Assembly (NCBI GenBank): GCA_963976055.1 | Contig: CAXBJB010000001.1 | Span: forward strand, 186,001-250,000 | DNA: 64,000 nucleotides | Source of the DNA: UBA1479 sp963976055 | GTDB lineage: Bacteria > Pseudomonadota > Alphaproteobacteria > Rhodospirillales > Casp-alpha2 | Reading direction: 5' to 3' | Shown here: positions 63,293 through 64,000 of the stretch, piece by piece | Numbering within the stretch: position 1 is the stretch's first letter | Layout: each line of letters starts with the position of its first letter | Program-made: the position numbers and the translations under genes | The notes under the pieces: model-generated | What the model was told of the DNA's origin: nothing | The model's database searches: none | What the model saw: only the letters and a program-made list of their open reading frames with translations

Positions 63293-64000
63293 ATGGACCC
63301 GCTCAGCCAGGGCGCCCTCGGCGCGGTCCTTCCGCTTGCCACGCGTCGGCGCACCCAGGCCGCCGTGGCCGGTGGGCTTGGTTTTATCGCCGGGATGATG
63401 GCGGACCTGGATGTCCTTATCCGATCACAGACGGACCCCCTTCTGTTTCTGGAATACCATCGTCAGTTTACCCACTCCCTGATCTTCATCCCCGTGGGCG
63501 GGCTGATCGCCGCCCTCCTTCTGCATCGGCCGTTTCGGCGATGGCACGGCCTGACATTCCTGCGGACCTGGATGTTCTGTGCCCTGGGATACGGCACCCA
63601 CGGATTGCTCGACACGGCGACCTCCTACGGGACCGTGCTGCTGTGGCCGTTCAGCGACGAACGCTTTTCCTGGAGCATCATCTCCATCGTCGATCCCCTG
63701 TTCACGCTGCCGGTCCTGACGTTCGCCGCCGTCGGCGTGGTTCGGCGGAACGGTGCCTGGGGCCGGGCGGCTCTCGTCTGGGCGTTGGTCTATCTGGCGT
63801 TGGGCGTTGTTCAGCACCGCAACGCCCTGGCCATGGGCGATGCTCTCGCGGCGGACCGGGGCCACGCGCCGCTGCGGCTCGAGGTCAAGCCCAGCTTCGC
63901 CAACATCCTGGTGTGGAAGGTGATCTACGAGACCGCCGACCGCTTCCACGTCGATGCCGTGCGCGCCGGCATCGGCCCCATGGTCATGCCGGGGACGTCC
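63293..64000 (+). CDS. YdjM/DUF457-type membrane-bound metal-dependent hydrolase (3' end outside window)
   Basis: At least 236 residues of an integral membrane protein that begins MDPLSQGALGAVLPLA. The predicted metal-binding motifs AGMMADLDVL and YHRQFTHSLIF, and GYGTHGLLDTATSYG, match the YdjM/DUF457 family of predicted metal-dependent membrane hydrolases. Several hydrophobic helices follow. The ATG is 6 bp after the SufU-like gene, but the family has no known link to Fe-S or molybdenum metabolism. The frame continues past the right edge. Confidence 0.85.
   Translation, partial: MDPLSQGALGAVLPLATRRRTQAAVAGGLGFIAGMMADLDVLIRSQTDPLLFLEYHRQFTHSLIFIPVGGLIAALLLHRPFRRWHGLTFLRTWMFCALGYGTHGLLDTATSYGTVLLWPFSDERFSWSIISIVDPLFTLPVLTFAAVGVVRRNGAWGRAALVWALVYLALGVVQHRNALAMGDALAADRGHAPLRLEVKPSFANILVWKVIYETADRFHVDAVRAGIGPMVMPGTS

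Noticed and set aside
1..64000. CRISPR array, prophage, transposase or rRNA operon
   Set aside because: No spaced direct repeats, phage structural genes, transposase-like proteins or rRNA sequence were found when reading both strands.

Overview
The window is a 64 kb stretch of a GC-rich chromosome. The best guess is an alphaproteobacterium of the Rhodospirillales / marine Rhodospirillaceae type. The grounds are the very high G+C at third codon positions, families largely confined to or common in alphaproteobacteria (a PAS_5-type protein, a DUF1491 protein, an FCD-type GntR regulator), and dispersed palindromic repeats of the alphaproteobacterial type. This placement is inference from gene content, not from a marker phylogeny. 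I see no prophage, transposase or CRISPR array.

Layout. 0-2.5 kb: a PEP mutase/isocitrate lyase family enzyme (cut by the window edge), a GntR/FCD regulator and a D-2-hydroxyacid dehydrogenase. 2.7-3.6 kb: an orphan ParD antitoxin and a HEPN/AbiU2-like gene, the latter bracketed by exact inverted 32-bp palindromic repeats. 3.7-6.5 kb: a B12-binding radical SAM enzyme with its glycosyltransferase. 6.6-9.9 kb: an operon of acyl-CoA dehydrogenase, mesaconyl-CoA-hydratase-like protein and class III CoA transferase. 10-11.6 kb: divergent acdR/acdS (ACC deaminase). 11.7-16.6 kb: a glutathione transferase, a bacterial voltage-gated sodium channel, a cupin, a lytic transglycosylase, a strong candidate small RNA with its own promoter and terminator, a GNAT acetyltransferase and an N-formylglutamate amidohydrolase. 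16.8 kb: tRNA-Val(GAC).

17-21.5 kb: a NodU-type carbamoyltransferase, then tcuA-tcuB for tricarballylate oxidation. 21.5-25.7 kb: two small exported proteins, a nitroreductase, a class II aldolase and a tandem-domain polyphosphate:AMP phosphotransferase. 25.7-27.5 kb: a two-gene AT-rich cassette (three-helix membrane protein plus a DPPW methyltransferase-fold protein) that looks horizontally acquired and is the best candidate here for an undescribed system. 27.5-38 kb: GlcG/HbpS and dihydroxyphthalate-decarboxylase-like proteins, two tandem zinc dehydrogenases, an FMN glutamate-synthase-like protein, two TauD-type dioxygenases flanking a LysR regulator, a PAS protein and an alpha/beta hydrolase.

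38-44.4 kb: a complete archaic (Csu-type) chaperone-usher pilus locus with a duplicated pilin module. Each pilin has an identical FNR/FixK-like box at the same distance from its start codon. 44.5-54 kb: D-amino-acid transaminase, glnS with two downstream genes, a four-PAS histidine kinase, a YbaN protein, a lone MlaF-like ATPase, a DUF1491 protein and a class III aminotransferase. 54-63.3 kb: an enolase-superfamily dehydratase and a form II CO-dehydrogenase-like molybdenum hydroxylase (coxS-coxM-coxL). Facing these are maturation genes mocA, coxG and xdhC-type, followed by a cysteine desulfurase/SufU-like pair. The window ends inside a YdjM-type membrane protein.

Across the window a TTGTATACAA palindrome recurs upstream of the cupin, tcuA and the cox divergon, with close variants in front of the GntR regulator. 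This suggests a shared GntR/FCD regulon for organic-acid catabolism. Families are assigned by reading translated sequences; no database search was possible.
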